From the NCBI RefSeq assembly GCF_030758345.1, contig NZ_JAVAMO010000011.1, positions 1 to 64,000 on the forward strand: a DNA stretch of 64,000 nucleotides, read 5' to 3'. Both the position numbers and the translations under genes were made by a program. Positions within the stretch are counted from its first letter, which is position 1; each line of letters starts with the position of its first letter. Of the stretch, positions 8,702 through 17,775 are shown piece after piece. The stretch is from Ruegeria discodermiae. Its GTDB lineage: Bacteria > Pseudomonadota > Alphaproteobacteria > Rhodobacterales > Rhodobacteraceae. The notes beneath the pieces were generated by a model, which searched no databases, was not told the origin of the DNA, and worked only from the letters and a program-made list of their open reading frames with translations.

Positions 8702-8938
8702 ATGGCTCCCAACGCGCTCTCTCGTAGTACCGGTAAAGTTGCGGCGCGGGTTATGCGCATTGAGAATTCCACAGCAAGTGACAGCCGCCAGCGGCTTCCG
8801 GATTTGACACAGTCCGAGCTCGAAAAGCTGTTCAATCAAGCCCACGGGCTGGAGCCCAACAAAAACGCAAAACGCGATGAAACCCCGAGCAGTCCCAAAC
8901 CGTCCGCGCAAACCCTCACACCGAACCAACCGGACTGA
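8702..8938 (+). CDS. Small protein of unknown function (78 aa)
   Basis: I do not recognise this protein. It is supported by a strong AAAGGAG ribosome-binding site six bases upstream of the ATG and by its place as first gene of a tight run of three small genes. The middle (about residues 20-50) could form an amphipathic helix (LTQSELEKLFNQ). The C-terminal third is rich in Pro, Ser, Thr and Asn and probably disordered. There is no signal peptide or membrane segment. A perfect CtrA-type box lies 105 bases upstream. Confidence 0.6.
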   Translation: MAPNALSRSTGKVAARVMRIENSTASDSRQRLPDLTQSELEKLFNQAHGLEPNKNAKRDETPSSPKPSAQTLTPNQPD

Positions 8939-8984
8939 GCCGCAACCAGATCGGGACAGAGCCTGATCAAAGGGGAATTAGACC

Positions 8985-9164
8985 ATGACCAATGTAATCG
9001 CCCTCACCGCCACCACATCCACCGCGCCGAAAACATCGCAGCCCCGCCAATCCGACAATATCGTTTCGATCGAAGACTGGCGCAGCCGCCCCCATCCGGT
9101 GCGCACCCCAAATGGCGTATTCTTCGTCACCAACATGTGGGGACATTCGGGCGACGCCGCCTGA
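8985..9164 (+). CDS. Small protein of unknown function (59 aa)
   Basis: This 59-residue frame starts 46 bases after the previous gene, with AAAGGGGA about seven bases ahead of the ATG. The first 20 residues are Thr/Ala/Ser-rich. The second half (DNIVSIEDWRSRPHPV, then TPNGVFFVTNMWG) looks like a small folded or peptide-binding unit. No family is recognised. The arrangement with its neighbours suggests one transcript. Confidence 0.55.
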   Translation: MTNVIALTATTSTAPKTSQPRQSDNIVSIEDWRSRPHPVRTPNGVFFVTNMWGHSGDAA

Positions 9165-9216
9165 TCCCTTTTCCTCGAACGCTTTTCACATCTTCGCCCC
9201 CAGCCAAGGAATGACC

Positions 9217-9408
9217 ATGACACAATCGCTTCTCGAAACCGCCCGCGCCAACCGCCTGTCCGCTCTTGCCCATCTGAAGCGCACCCGCCAGAGCAAGTCC
9301 CGCAGCGAGCACATCCTGAGCTTTGCGGAACGGCGCGCCGAGCGTATGCAGCCGCTGGTCTTCACCTCCTGCCGCAGCAAGCCCGCCGAAACGGCTTTGG
9401 CGGCCTGA
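9217..9408 (+). CDS. Small basic protein of unknown function (63 aa)
   Basis: This is the third gene of the small-gene run. The ATG at 9217 is preferred because AAGGA lies six bases upstream; an in-frame ATG at 9211 abuts that site and is less likely. The product is strongly basic and probably helical through residues 1-45 (TARANRLSALAHLKRTRQSKSRSE style composition), which could suit nucleic-acid or membrane-surface binding. No family is recognised. A strong terminator follows 33 bases later. Confidence 0.55.
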   Translation: MTQSLLETARANRLSALAHLKRTRQSKSRSEHILSFAERRAERMQPLVFTSCRSKPAETALAA

Positions 9409-9441
9409 CCCCTTACCCCTCGACCAACAGCCCCCGGTGGT

Positions 9442-9475
9442 GGAAGGCAACCGAAAGGTTGTCTTTCGCTTTTTT
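9442..9475 (+). terminator. Intrinsic terminator of the small-gene cluster
   Basis: An eleven-pair stem (9442-9452 with 9457-9467, two G-T pairs) is closed by a GAAA tetraloop and followed by GCTTTTTT. It closes the unit of three small genes and isolates it from the next gene. Confidence 0.85.
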
Positions 9476-9541
9476 AGCGGCACCCTTGCGCATTCCCCTA
9501 GTGATTGCAAAGCTCGGCCCGAATTCCAACGAGGTTGAGTC

Positions 9542-11185
9542 ATGCGTTTCGCGATTTCACTGATTGCACTTGTCTGCGCCCTGCCAGCCCAGGCCGATGT
9601 CATTCCGGCAACCAGCAAAGTCACCCAGGTGACGATGCATCCCGACAGCGCGACAATCCTGCGCACAGGCAGTGTCGAGATCCCTGCAGGCAGACACCGG
9701 CTGGTGTTGCGGGGCGTCCCCAACAGCGCGGCCGCAGAAAGCCTGCGGGTCACCGTCAGCGGCGTGCGCCAGATCGGCACCATCATTCGGGATGACTTCA
9801 GCCCGCCCCATGACGCAACCGCGCCCGAGGTGAAGGCCGCCGAGACGCGGATCGAAGAGATCGAACAGCGCGTCCGCAGCGTTCGCGACGACGCGGCGCA
9901 GGCCCGCGCGGCGGTGGCAGCGTCGGAGGTTTCGATCGAGTTTCTGCGCAAGCTGGGCGAGAATGAAGGCATGGCCGAGACCGGCGCAGACACCCTGCGC
10001 GACATTGCCCGCATGATCCGCGAAGAGGCAGGTGCGGCCAGCCAGGCCGCGCTGGAGGCCGAGATTCGCGCCAGAGAGATCGAAGCGGCATTGAAAGACC
10101 TCCATCAAGACCTCGCAGAGGCGCAGCAAGCGCTTGCCGCAATCGCGCTGGAAGATGCAGACAGGCTCTATATCGCGGTCGAGGTCAGCGCGACCGAGCC
10201 GGTGACGTCAGACCTGACCATGAGCTATCTGGTCAATTACGAAACCAGTTGGGCCCCGACCTATGATTTCAACCTGATCACCGGCGACGACCCCCGCGTC
10301 GAGATCAAGCGCAGCGCGTTGGTGCAGCAGGAGACCGGCGAAAACTGGACCGATGTCACGCTGCACCTGTCGACAACGGACGCCACCGGGCGGATCGACG
10401 CCAGAACGCTGCACCCGCGCCTACATCGCATCGAAGAACCCAGACCGGTTCTGAAACAGCGGGAACTTGTGGCCGCAGCGCCAAGAGCGATGGAGGCGGA
10501 TGCCGGCAGTCTGGCAGAGCCGGTCGTCGAACCGCCTGTCATCGTCGAAGAGGTTAATCTGTGGTCCGAAAGCAATCTGCTCCTCACCTATTCCGAGCCC
10601 GTCTCGATCGCCTCTGGCGCGGATGTCCTTAAGCTGCAGTTGGACAGTTTCAGCGAGGAAGCGGATGTTCAGGCTGTGGCGGTGCCGATCTATGATCAAA
10701 CCGCCTTTCGCGTCGCCCGGATGGTCAATTCCACCGGGCGCGAGTTGATCCCAAGCAGTCATGCGACCCATTATGTGGATGGCCAACTGGTGGGGTTTGA
10801 AGCGTTCGAGGGGCTGACCTCTGGCGAGGAAGCCGATATCGGGTTTGGTCCTATCGAGGGGTTGCGGCTGACGCGGGACATTCTGGACCAGAACGAGGGG
10901 GATCGGGGCATTCTGACCCGCTCGAACCAGCGCGAGGATCGGGTCGAGATCGAAGTCGAAAACCTCACCGAAGAAGATTGGCCGCTGCGCATTCTCGACC
11001 GCGTGCCCTATTCGCAGCAGGAAGATCTGGAAATCCAATGGGTCGCGCGCCCGAAACCTTCCGAGATGAATGTCGACAAACAGCGTGGCATTCTGGCCTG
11101 GGATCTGACCCTGGCACCCGGGCAAAGCCAGACCATCCAGCTCGACACCACGCTGAGCTGGCCGGAAGATATGGTTTTACGTTGA
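9542..11185 (+). CDS. MuiA-like secreted protein (DUF4140/DUF4139)
   Basis: This 547-residue protein has a clear signal peptide (residues 1-19, cut after PAQA). An N-terminal DUF4140 region follows, then a helical coiled-coil segment at about residues 100-205 rich in Glu, Arg and Ala. The rest is a DUF4139 beta-rich domain (DLTMSYLVNYETSWAPTYDF at about 220). This is the mucoidy inhibitor A family; the biochemical role is unknown and it probably acts in the periplasm or at the envelope. GAGGTTGAGTC precedes the ATG. The gene is convergent with phnY, separated by a hairpin. Confidence 0.82.
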   Translation: MRFAISLIALVCALPAQADVIPATSKVTQVTMHPDSATILRTGSVEIPAGRHRLVLRGVPNSAAAESLRVTVSGVRQIGTIIRDDFSPPHDATAPEVKAAETRIEEIEQRVRSVRDDAAQARAAVAASEVSIEFLRKLGENEGMAETGADTLRDIARMIREEAGAASQAALEAEIRAREIEAALKDLHQDLAEAQQALAAIALEDADRLYIAVEVSATEPVTSDLTMSYLVNYETSWAPTYDFNLITGDDPRVEIKRSALVQQETGENWTDVTLHLSTTDATGRIDARTLHPRLHRIEEPRPVLKQRELVAAAPRAMEADAGSLAEPVVEPPVIVEEVNLWSESNLLLTYSEPVSIASGADVLKLQLDSFSEEADVQAVAVPIYDQTAFRVARMVNSTGRELIPSSHATHYVDGQLVGFEAFEGLTSGEEADIGFGPIEGLRLTRDILDQNEGDRGILTRSNQREDRVEIEVENLTEEDWPLRILDRVPYSQQEDLEIQWVARPKPSEMNVDKQRGILAWDLTLAPGQSQTIQLDTTLSWPEDMVLR

Positions 11186-11199
11186 TTAGGGCCGAAGAA

Positions 11200-11222
11200 G
11201 GGCCGCTATCGAGGCGGCCCTC
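11200..11222. terminator. Hairpin between convergent genes
   Basis: AGGGCCGC (11200-11207) pairs perfectly with GCGGCCCT (11215-11222) across seven bases. There is no proper T tract on either side. It may terminate or protect both convergent transcripts (the MuiA-like gene and phnY). Confidence 0.45.
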
Positions 11223-11231
11223 AATCCCGGT

Positions 11232-12680
11232 TCAGCGCGGCCAGGGCAGCGAATAGGTCTTCACATTGGTGAAGAACTTCATCGCCTCAATGACACCTTC
11301 CTTGACGCCATTGCCGCTGTCCTTGATGCCGCCAAAGGGCGACATCTCGATCCGATAGCCGGGCTGTTCCCAGATGTTACAGGTGCCCACATCCAGCCCG
11401 TTGACGAAAGCGATGGCGCGGTTCAGATCATTGGTGCAGACACCCGAGGACAGGCCGAACTCGGTGGAGTTTGAAATCCGCATTACCTCGGCATCATCAT
11501 CAGGCACGCGCACGATGGGTACGATGGGACCGAAGGTTTCTTCCATCACCAATTCGCTGTCATGGGGCACCTTGTCGACCACGATGGGCGGCAGCAACGC
11601 GCCGTCGCGACCAGGGTGATAGAGAATCTCCGCGCCCTCTTTTTCGGCGATATAGACCCGCTTTTCGAACAGTTCTGCCGCCTGCGCATGGATCACGCAG
11701 CCCAGTTGCGTATCAGGGTCTTGCGGGTCGCCGAAACGGATCGCCTTGGCCTTTTCCAGCATCAGCGGCACAAAGCGGTCCGCGACGCTTTCCTGCACCA
11801 GGATGCGTTTCACGGCGGTACAACGCTGACCGGAATTGCCGGTGGCCCCGGCCACCGCAATCGTGGCGGCCTTGTCCAGATCAGCATCGTTGAGGTCATT
11901 TAGCACGATCAGGGGATCATTGCCGCCAAGCTCCAGGGCCTGCCGCTTGTAACCCGCTTTTTCGGCGATGATCTTGCCGACGGGGACCCCGCCGGTGAAG
12001 GTGATGATGTCGATATTTTCATTTGTCACCATCTCGTCGCCAATATCCTGCGGCCAGCCGGTCACCACCTGAAACATCTCGGGCGGCAGCCCTGCCTCAT
12101 AGAGGATATCGGCCAGCGCCAGACAGGTCAGAGGCGTCAGTTCGGTCGGTTTGCAGACCATGCAGTTGTTGGTCGCGATGGAAGGCGCGATCTTGTGGCT
12201 GACCATGTTGAGCGGGTGGTTGAACGGCGTGATCGCCGAGATCGACCGCACCGGCTCGCGGGTGGTGAATATCTTGCGGTCCTTGCCATTATGGGTCAGG
12301 TCGCAGGAGAAGATCTCGCCATCGTCGTTCATCGCCTGTGCGGCAGCAAATTGATAGACATCCTGCGCGCGCTTGGTCTCGTAGATGGCGTGCTGGTTGC
12401 AGATGCCAAGCTCCAGCGTCAGCCATTTGGCCATATAGTCGCGACGCTCGCCAATAAGCTCGCCCGCGCGTTTCAGGATTTCGCTACGCTCATAGCGGCT
12501 GAGGGTCGGCTTATAATTCGCCGCGATCTCAAAGGCGCGCCTGGCGTGTTCCGCAGTGCCGGCCGGGACGGTGCCCACCAGTTCATCCGTATAAGGATAG
12601 TGCACAGGCACCACATCGTCGGTGAAGACGATTTCACCCCCGATGCGCATACCTTCGTTGCGAATATCAGCCTTTTTCAT
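11232..12680 (-). CDS. phnY: Phosphonoacetaldehyde dehydrogenase
   Basis: This 482-residue NAD-dependent aldehyde dehydrogenase oxidises phosphonoacetaldehyde to phosphonoacetate. Visible ALDH motifs are the NAD-site region ITPFNHPLN (about residue 155), the general base in ELGGNDP (about 255) and the nucleophile in [12 protein letters not shown] (about 290). The function is set by its place directly behind phnA and phnW. The ATG at 12680 is chosen because its N-terminus (MRIGGE at residue 11) fits the family and a GGATGGA stretch lies upstream; ATGs at 12695 and 12692 are possible. It is the last gene of the leftward phnW-phnA-phnY unit. Confidence 0.88.
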   Translation of the reverse strand: MKKADIRNEGMRIGGEIVFTDDVVPVHYPYTDELVGTVPAGTAEHARRAFEIAANYKPTLSRYERSEILKRAGELIGERRDYMAKWLTLELGICNQHAIYETKRAQDVYQFAAAQAMNDDGEIFSCDLTHNGKDRKIFTTREPVRSISAITPFNHPLNMVSHKIAPSIATNNCMVCKPTELTPLTCLALADILYEAGLPPEMFQVVTGWPQDIGDEMVTNENIDIITFTGGVPVGKIIAEKAGYKRQALELGGNDPLIVLNDLNDADLDKAATIAVAGATGNSGQRCTAVKRILVQESVADRFVPLMLEKAKAIRFGDPQDPDTQLGCVIHAQAAELFEKRVYIAEKEGAEILYHPGRDGALLPPIVVDKVPHDSELVMEETFGPIVPIVRVPDDDAEVMRISNSTEFGLSSGVCTNDLNRAIAFVNGLDVGTCNIWEQPGYRIEMSPFGGIKDSGNGVKEGVIEAMKFFTNVKTYSLPWPR

Positions 12681-12695
12681 TGGTCCATCCATCAT

Positions 12696-13940
12696 TCAAA
12701 GCGCCGCCGCTGTTGTTGCATAGAAAAACGCATCGAAGTTGCGAAGCTCCGGTTGCGAGGGCAGGTCGATCCTGCGGTTCACGATAAACGGAACTTCCTG
12801 CTCGGTCAGCCCACCATGGCTGCGCAGCGGTTCCTTGAGAGCGGCCAAGTCGTGGCGATGTTCCGAAGTGCCGATGCAGATATTCTCGCCCGACACCATG
12901 ACCAGGTCCCCGATCCGATCGCCGGGCAATTCGAACTGAGCGATGGCCTCTTCCTTGCTCAGCACATGGGTGATGCCATCGGTCGCCTGCAGCTTGGCGA
13001 TCACATCCGCCCGGTTCGCGCCCTCAGGCAGGTAGGCGGTGGCAAATGAGCCCAGCGCGCCGTGATGCACCACATACGGGTCGGTGATCGGCAGGATGAC
13101 GCGGGCGGCGTCCTTGCCAAGCCACTGATCCATCAGGTCCTGCACATAGACAACATTGGGCGAGCCATCGGTATGATGTTTCGGCTTCATGCCGTGATCG
13201 GCGGTCACGACGATGGCCGCGCCCATGGCGTCGAGCTCGGTCAGGTAGCGATCGAACATCTCGTAGAACGACTTCGCTTCGGCCTCCTCGGGGGCAAATT
13301 TGTGCTGCACATAATCGGTCGTGGTCAGATACATCACATCCGGCTGCCAATCCTTCAACAGCTTGACCCCGGCGGCAAAGACGAACTCGGACAGGTCGGC
13401 GGAATAGACCTCTGGCTGGGGCAGGCCCAACCACGCGCTGGCCTTGTCCTGCCCGTGCTCGACTGCGGTGGAGCTGTCAGAGCGCTCCGCCGAAAAGCAT
13501 CTGGCCCGGTCCTCGTCAAACTTCAGCCCGGCCCCCAGCAGCGCGCGCAGCTTATCCTTGGCGGTGACGATGGCGACCTTGGCACCGGCATCATAGAACT
13601 GCTTGAACAGGGTCGGTGCGCGCAGGAAGCGGACATCGTTCATCATCACCTCTTCGCCGGTTTCGGGGTCGATCAGGTAATTGCCGCAAATCCCATGCAC
13701 GCTGGGCGGACGCCCGGTTGCGATGGACAGGTTGTTTGGGTTGGTGAAGGAAGGGATCACCGAATGTGCCAGCCGGTCGGTGCCGGTCTCGCGCATGCGT
13801 TTGAGGGTCGGCATCAACCCATCGGCGATAGCCTTGTCCAGATAGTCCGGCTCGCATCCATCCAGACAGATGGCGATGGCGGGCACTCTGGGCATCGGAT
13901 AGACGCGCTCATTAGCCTCGACGGGGGTGTGCAGGGTCAT
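12696..13940 (-). CDS. phnA: Phosphonoacetate hydrolase
   Basis: This 414-residue alkaline-phosphatase-superfamily enzyme hydrolyses phosphonoacetate to acetate and phosphate. Metal-ligand and nucleophile motifs are intact: CLDGCEPDY (about residue 25), SFTNPNN carrying the threonine nucleophile (about 63), TADHGMKPKHH (about 250) and YVVHHG (about 295). AAAGGAACC precedes the ATG. With PhnW and PhnY it completes the oxidative route from 2-aminoethylphosphonate to acetate and phosphate. The stop lies one base ahead of the first possible phnY start. Confidence 0.9.
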   Translation of the reverse strand: MTLHTPVEANERVYPMPRVPAIAICLDGCEPDYLDKAIADGLMPTLKRMRETGTDRLAHSVIPSFTNPNNLSIATGRPPSVHGICGNYLIDPETGEEVMMNDVRFLRAPTLFKQFYDAGAKVAIVTAKDKLRALLGAGLKFDEDRARCFSAERSDSSTAVEHGQDKASAWLGLPQPEVYSADLSEFVFAAGVKLLKDWQPDVMYLTTTDYVQHKFAPEEAEAKSFYEMFDRYLTELDAMGAAIVVTADHGMKPKHHTDGSPNVVYVQDLMDQWLGKDAARVILPITDPYVVHHGALGSFATAYLPEGANRADVIAKLQATDGITHVLSKEEAIAQFELPGDRIGDLVMVSGENICIGTSEHRHDLAALKEPLRSHGGLTEQEVPFIVNRRIDLPSQPELRNFDAFFYATTAAAL

Positions 13941-13958
13941 TTCGGTTCCTTTGTCAGA

Positions 13959-15146
13959 TCAGGCGGCCAGTTTGGCGCGTTCTTTCAGGGCGGCGGCGGG
14001 TGGCACGGCGCTGGCCACTCCCATGTCATCAAGTGTCTCTTTGGCGGCCTCGACCACCTGCCGCATCACATGCTCATCCATCTGCCCGATGCAGCCGATA
14101 CGGAAACTGTCGACCACGGTCAGCTTGCCGGGATAGATGATGAAACCTCTGTCTTTCATCAACTCATAAAACCGGTTGAAGTCAAAACGCGGATCGTCCG
14201 GGCAGAAGAAGGTCACGATGATCGGGCTGAGCCAGCGGTCATCCAGGAGGGTCTCGAACCCCAGCGCGCGCATCCCGTCGACAACAACATCGCGGTTCCG
14301 GGCATAGCGCGCGCCGCGCCCGGCAACGCCGCCTTCGGCCTCATGGGCCCACAGCGCTTTTAGAAAGGCCGCAACCGCGTGGGTCGGCGGGGTGAAGCGC
14401 CACTGGCCGGTCCGCTCCATACACTCCCACTGGTCATATACATCCAGCGCAAGAGAGTGGCTGTTGCCTCGCGCCGCCTCCAATTCAGAGGTGCGGGCAA
14501 TGACGAAACCGAATCCCGGAACCCCTTCGATGCATTTATTGGCAGAGGAGACCATCGCCTCGTACCGGATGTCCGAGGGTCGCAGCTCAATTGCGCCAAA
14601 GGCCGACATGGAATCGATCAGCAGCTTGCGCCCGGCTGCATAAGTTGCCTCGGCGATCTCATCGATCGGGTTCAGGATGCCGCTGGAGGTTTCGCAATGG
14701 ATCGCAACCACATGGGTGATCGCTGGATCATCACCCAAAAGGTGGGCGACCTCTGCACCGCGCGGTGGCAGGTAATCGCCCTTGTCCAGCACCGTGTAGT
14801 CGCGGCCCAGGCAGGTCAACGTCTTGACCGCGCGCTGCCCGTACGCCCCATTGGCCAGAACCAGCGCCTTGCCGTTGCGGGGTAGGAAACTGCCCAGCAT
14901 CGCCTCAACCGCATAGGTGCCCGAGCCCTGAATGGGAATGCAGTCGAACGCCTCTGCCCCAGGGCCGAGCAGTGCCAGCAACCGGCTGCGCAGGTCGCGG
15001 GTCATGGCGCGGAAATCATCGTCCCAACTGCCCCAGTCGCGCAGCATCGCCTCTTTCACTTCATAAGACGTGGTCAGCGGGCCGGGGGTCAGCAGATAGG
15101 GTTCGCCCAGCCTCGGTGCCTCGATCCTGCGATGTTGCGAAGTCAT
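13959..15146 (-). CDS. phnW: 2-aminoethylphosphonate-pyruvate transaminase
   Basis: This 395-residue PLP enzyme transfers the amino group of 2-aminoethylphosphonate to pyruvate, giving phosphonoacetaldehyde and alanine. It starts with a typical N-terminus (LLTPGPLTTS at about residue 18). The PLP lysine sits in SSANKCIEGVPGF (about residue 200), and the cofactor-binding region AIHCETSSGI is at about 148. It is the first gene of the phn unit and is divergent from a LysR gene. Eighteen bases separate it from phnA. Confidence 0.93.
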   Translation of the reverse strand: MTSQHRRIEAPRLGEPYLLTPGPLTTSYEVKEAMLRDWGSWDDDFRAMTRDLRSRLLALLGPGAEAFDCIPIQGSGTYAVEAMLGSFLPRNGKALVLANGAYGQRAVKTLTCLGRDYTVLDKGDYLPPRGAEVAHLLGDDPAITHVVAIHCETSSGILNPIDEIAEATYAAGRKLLIDSMSAFGAIELRPSDIRYEAMVSSANKCIEGVPGFGFVIARTSELEAARGNSHSLALDVYDQWECMERTGQWRFTPPTHAVAAFLKALWAHEAEGGVAGRGARYARNRDVVVDGMRALGFETLLDDRWLSPIIVTFFCPDDPRFDFNRFYELMKDRGFIIYPGKLTVVDSFRIGCIGQMDEHVMRQVVEAAKETLDDMGVASAVPPAAALKERAKLAA

Positions 15147-15208
15147 GGCCGCGATTCCCGAGCTGATGCGCTGCGAGCATGTTTGCCAAAGCTGGGTCCA
15201 TATGTGAA

Positions 15209-15227
15209 ATTGAATTAAACGATCAAT
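15209..15227. promoter_or_regulatory. Candidate LysR operator
   Basis: ATTGA (15209-15213), nine bases, TCAAT (15223-15227) is a perfect dyad of the T-N11-A type bound by LysR-family regulators. It lies in the 96-base gap between phnW and the LysR gene, 16 bases ahead of the LysR start. This suits autoregulation together with phnW activation. Confidence 0.5.
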
Positions 15228-15242
15228 CCATAGGTAATACTT

Positions 15243-16142
15243 ATGCGCAACTCAACCTCGATTCCGGTGCGGTACAGTCAATTGAAAGCGTTTCATAATG
15301 TGGCTCTAACAGGAGGGTTTTCACGCGCAGCCGAGGCGTTGAACCTGACACAGCCAGCGATTTCCGAGCAGGTGCGCAAGCTTGAACAGGATCACGACGT
15401 GCTACTGTTTCACCGCGAACGCAAACGCGTCCGCCTGACCGAGGCCGGAGAGCGCCTATTTCACCTGACCCGGCAGTTCTTTGAGGTCGAACAACAGATC
15501 GAAGAGGTGATGTCGGAATCCGGCGCTGCCATTGAAGGCGAGCTGCGCATCATCGCGGATTCCGCCCATCACGTCACCGACCTGCTGGGCCGGTTCCGGG
15601 CGCGCTATCCGAATGTGACAATCTCCCTGCGCTCGGGCAACACGGCCGACGTGGTCACGCATCTGCGCAGCTACGCAGCCGAGATCGGCGTAGTCGGCGG
15701 CTTGCCTCCGGGCCGGGACATGCAGGTGATAGAACTGGCCTCGACCGAGATCACCGCCTTCGCAGCCCTCGATATGGTGCCGCATAAACGCGACCTGACC
15801 CTTGCCGACCTGACACAATATCCGCTGATCTTCCGCGAAGCAGGCTCTAAGACGCGCCAAAAGCTCGAAGAACAGGCCGAGGCGCGCGGCCTTCACCTGA
15901 AACCCGCCATCACCGCCGAAGGGCGCGAGGCAGTGCGCGAGGTGGTCGCCTCGGGCGCGGGGATCGGTTTTGTCTCGCGGGCGGAATATGTCGAGGATGC
16001 CCGCCTGCGTCAAATCCCGCTCAGCGATATCCGGGCCGAGATGAGCGAGGCCATCGTGCATCTTGCCCAGCGCCGCGACGTGCGAGTGATCCGCGCCTTT
16101 ATGGAGGTGGCCCGTGAGGTACACGGGCCACGCGAGCCTTGA
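15243..16142 (+). CDS. LysR-family regulator of the phn operon
   Basis: This 299-residue regulator has an N-terminal helix-turn-helix (ALTGGFSRAAEALNLTQPAI, about residues 22-41) and a LysR effector-binding domain from about residue 95. Its divergent position next to phnW suggests it activates 2-aminoethylphosphonate use in response to the substrate, as such LysR proteins do in other marine bacteria. That role is inferred from position. Its stop codon directly abuts the end of the convergent ABC transporter gene. Confidence 0.85.
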   Translation: MRNSTSIPVRYSQLKAFHNVALTGGFSRAAEALNLTQPAISEQVRKLEQDHDVLLFHRERKRVRLTEAGERLFHLTRQFFEVEQQIEEVMSESGAAIEGELRIIADSAHHVTDLLGRFRARYPNVTISLRSGNTADVVTHLRSYAAEIGVVGGLPPGRDMQVIELASTEITAFAALDMVPHKRDLTLADLTQYPLIFREAGSKTRQKLEEQAEARGLHLKPAITAEGREAVREVVASGAGIGFVSRAEYVEDARLRQIPLSDIRAEMSEAIVHLAQRRDVRVIRAFMEVAREVHGPREP

Positions 16143-17774
16143 TCAGGCCAGCTTCTCGCGCAGGATTTCTCGCAAATCGAAGGCCGCCCGCATCAGGTCG
16201 CGGGTATACTCCTGCGTCGGGTTGTCGAAGACCTGCTCAGTCAGCCCCTGTTCGACGACTTCGCCCTCGCGCATGACCATCACGTAATCCGAAAGCGCCC
16301 GGACCACCGCCAGATCGTGGCTAATGAAGAGGTAGGACAGCGAGTGTTCCTTCTGCAGCCGCCGCAGTAGCTCGATCACCTGTTTCTGCACGGAACGGTC
16401 CAGCGCTGAGGTTGGCTCGTCCAGCACGATCACTTTGGGTCGCAGCACCACGGCGCGTGCAATCGCGATCCGTTGCCGCTGCCCGCCCGAAAACTCATGC
16501 GGGAAGCGGTTGCGCATCGAGGCTTCAAGCCCCACATCCTCCAGCGCCTGCGCCGCGCGGTCGGCCCGTTCGCGCTGGGACAGGCCCGGCTCGTGCACCA
16601 ACAGCCCTTCGGTGATGATCTCGCTGACCGTCATCCGGGGTGAGAGTGAGCCATATGGATCCTGGAACACCATCTGCAGCCCATCGCGATAGGGCTTCAT
16701 ATGGGACCGATCCAAACCGCTGATCTCTTGCCCCAGATAGACCACCCGACCATCCGAGGGCAGCAATTGCAGCAAGGCACGACCAAGCGTAGATTTACCC
16801 GAGCCACTTTCGCCCACGATGCCGATGGTCTGTTCCTGGTGCAGGGCGACGTCGATGCCCTTTACGGCGGTGAACTGCGTGTCCTTGCGCAGAAAGCCGC
16901 CCGGCGCGCCAAAGGTCACCACAACATCCTTGCCGGACAGCATCACCTCAGCATCCGCATCGGGTGCGTATTTCTCGCCCGAAGGCTCGGCATCCAGCAG
17001 CATGCGGGTGTAATCGGTCGCCGGGTTGTGGAAAATCTGCTCGGTTGCACCCTCTTCCTCCAGCTGGCCCTTACGCATGACATAGACCCGGTCGGCGAAG
17101 GCTTCGACGATGCCCAGATCATGGGTGATGAACAGAATCGACATGCCCAGCCGGGCTTGAAGCTCGGCCAGCAGATGCAGGATGTCTGCCTGAATGGTCA
17201 CATCAAGCGCTGTGGTCGGTTCATCCGCAATCAGCAGGTCGGGATCATTGGCCAGCGCCATGGCGATCATCACCCGCTGCCGCTGCCCACCGCTCATCTC
17301 ATAAGGGTAAGACTTCATCCGCCGCTCGGGATCGGGAATCTGCACCAGTTTGAGCAGTTCAAGCACCCGTGCCCGCGCCTTGGAGCGCGACATGCCGCCA
17401 TGCACCATCAGCGGCTCACAAAGCTGGTCCTGAATGGTGTAGAGCGGGTCGAGCGAGGTCATCGGCTCCTGAAAGATCATCGATATCTTGGCACCGCGGA
17501 TCTTGTTAAGCTTCTTGACCGGCAGGTTCAGAATCTCGTCTCCGCGATAGCGCACCGACCCGGTCGCATGCCCGTTCGAGGCCAGAAGCCCCATGGCCGA
17601 CATCATGATCTGGCTCTTGCCCGACCCGCTTTCGCCCACAACAGCGACCGTCTCGCCGCGCTGGACATGCATCGACACGCCGCGCACCGCCTCGACGGTG
17701 CCGTCGGGCGTGTCGAAGTTGACGCGAATATCGTCGATCTCAAGAACGCGGTCTTTATGGATTTCCTTTGCCAT
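16143..17774 (-). CDS. Oligopeptide ABC transporter, fused tandem ATPase
   Basis: This 543-residue protein contains two complete ABC ATPase domains, equivalent to OppD and OppF joined. The first Walker A is GESGSGKSQ (about residue 46), with signature SGGQRQR (about 155) and D-loop box LLIADEP. The second Walker A is GESGSGKST (about 330), with a second SGGQRQR (about 440) and IVLDEP. It works at the inner membrane with the two permeases encoded upstream. The ATG at 17774 begins two bases after the permease stop; the frame extends to 17813 but only within that permease gene. Confidence 0.88.
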   Translation of the reverse strand: MAKEIHKDRVLEIDDIRVNFDTPDGTVEAVRGVSMHVQRGETVAVVGESGSGKSQIMMSAMGLLASNGHATGSVRYRGDEILNLPVKKLNKIRGAKISMIFQEPMTSLDPLYTIQDQLCEPLMVHGGMSRSKARARVLELLKLVQIPDPERRMKSYPYEMSGGQRQRVMIAMALANDPDLLIADEPTTALDVTIQADILHLLAELQARLGMSILFITHDLGIVEAFADRVYVMRKGQLEEEGATEQIFHNPATDYTRMLLDAEPSGEKYAPDADAEVMLSGKDVVVTFGAPGGFLRKDTQFTAVKGIDVALHQEQTIGIVGESGSGKSTLGRALLQLLPSDGRVVYLGQEISGLDRSHMKPYRDGLQMVFQDPYGSLSPRMTVSEIITEGLLVHEPGLSQRERADRAAQALEDVGLEASMRNRFPHEFSGGQRQRIAIARAVVLRPKVIVLDEPTSALDRSVQKQVIELLRRLQKEHSLSYLFISHDLAVVRALSDYVMVMREGEVVEQGLTEQVFDNPTQEYTRDLMRAAFDLREILREKLA

Positions 17775-17775
17775 A

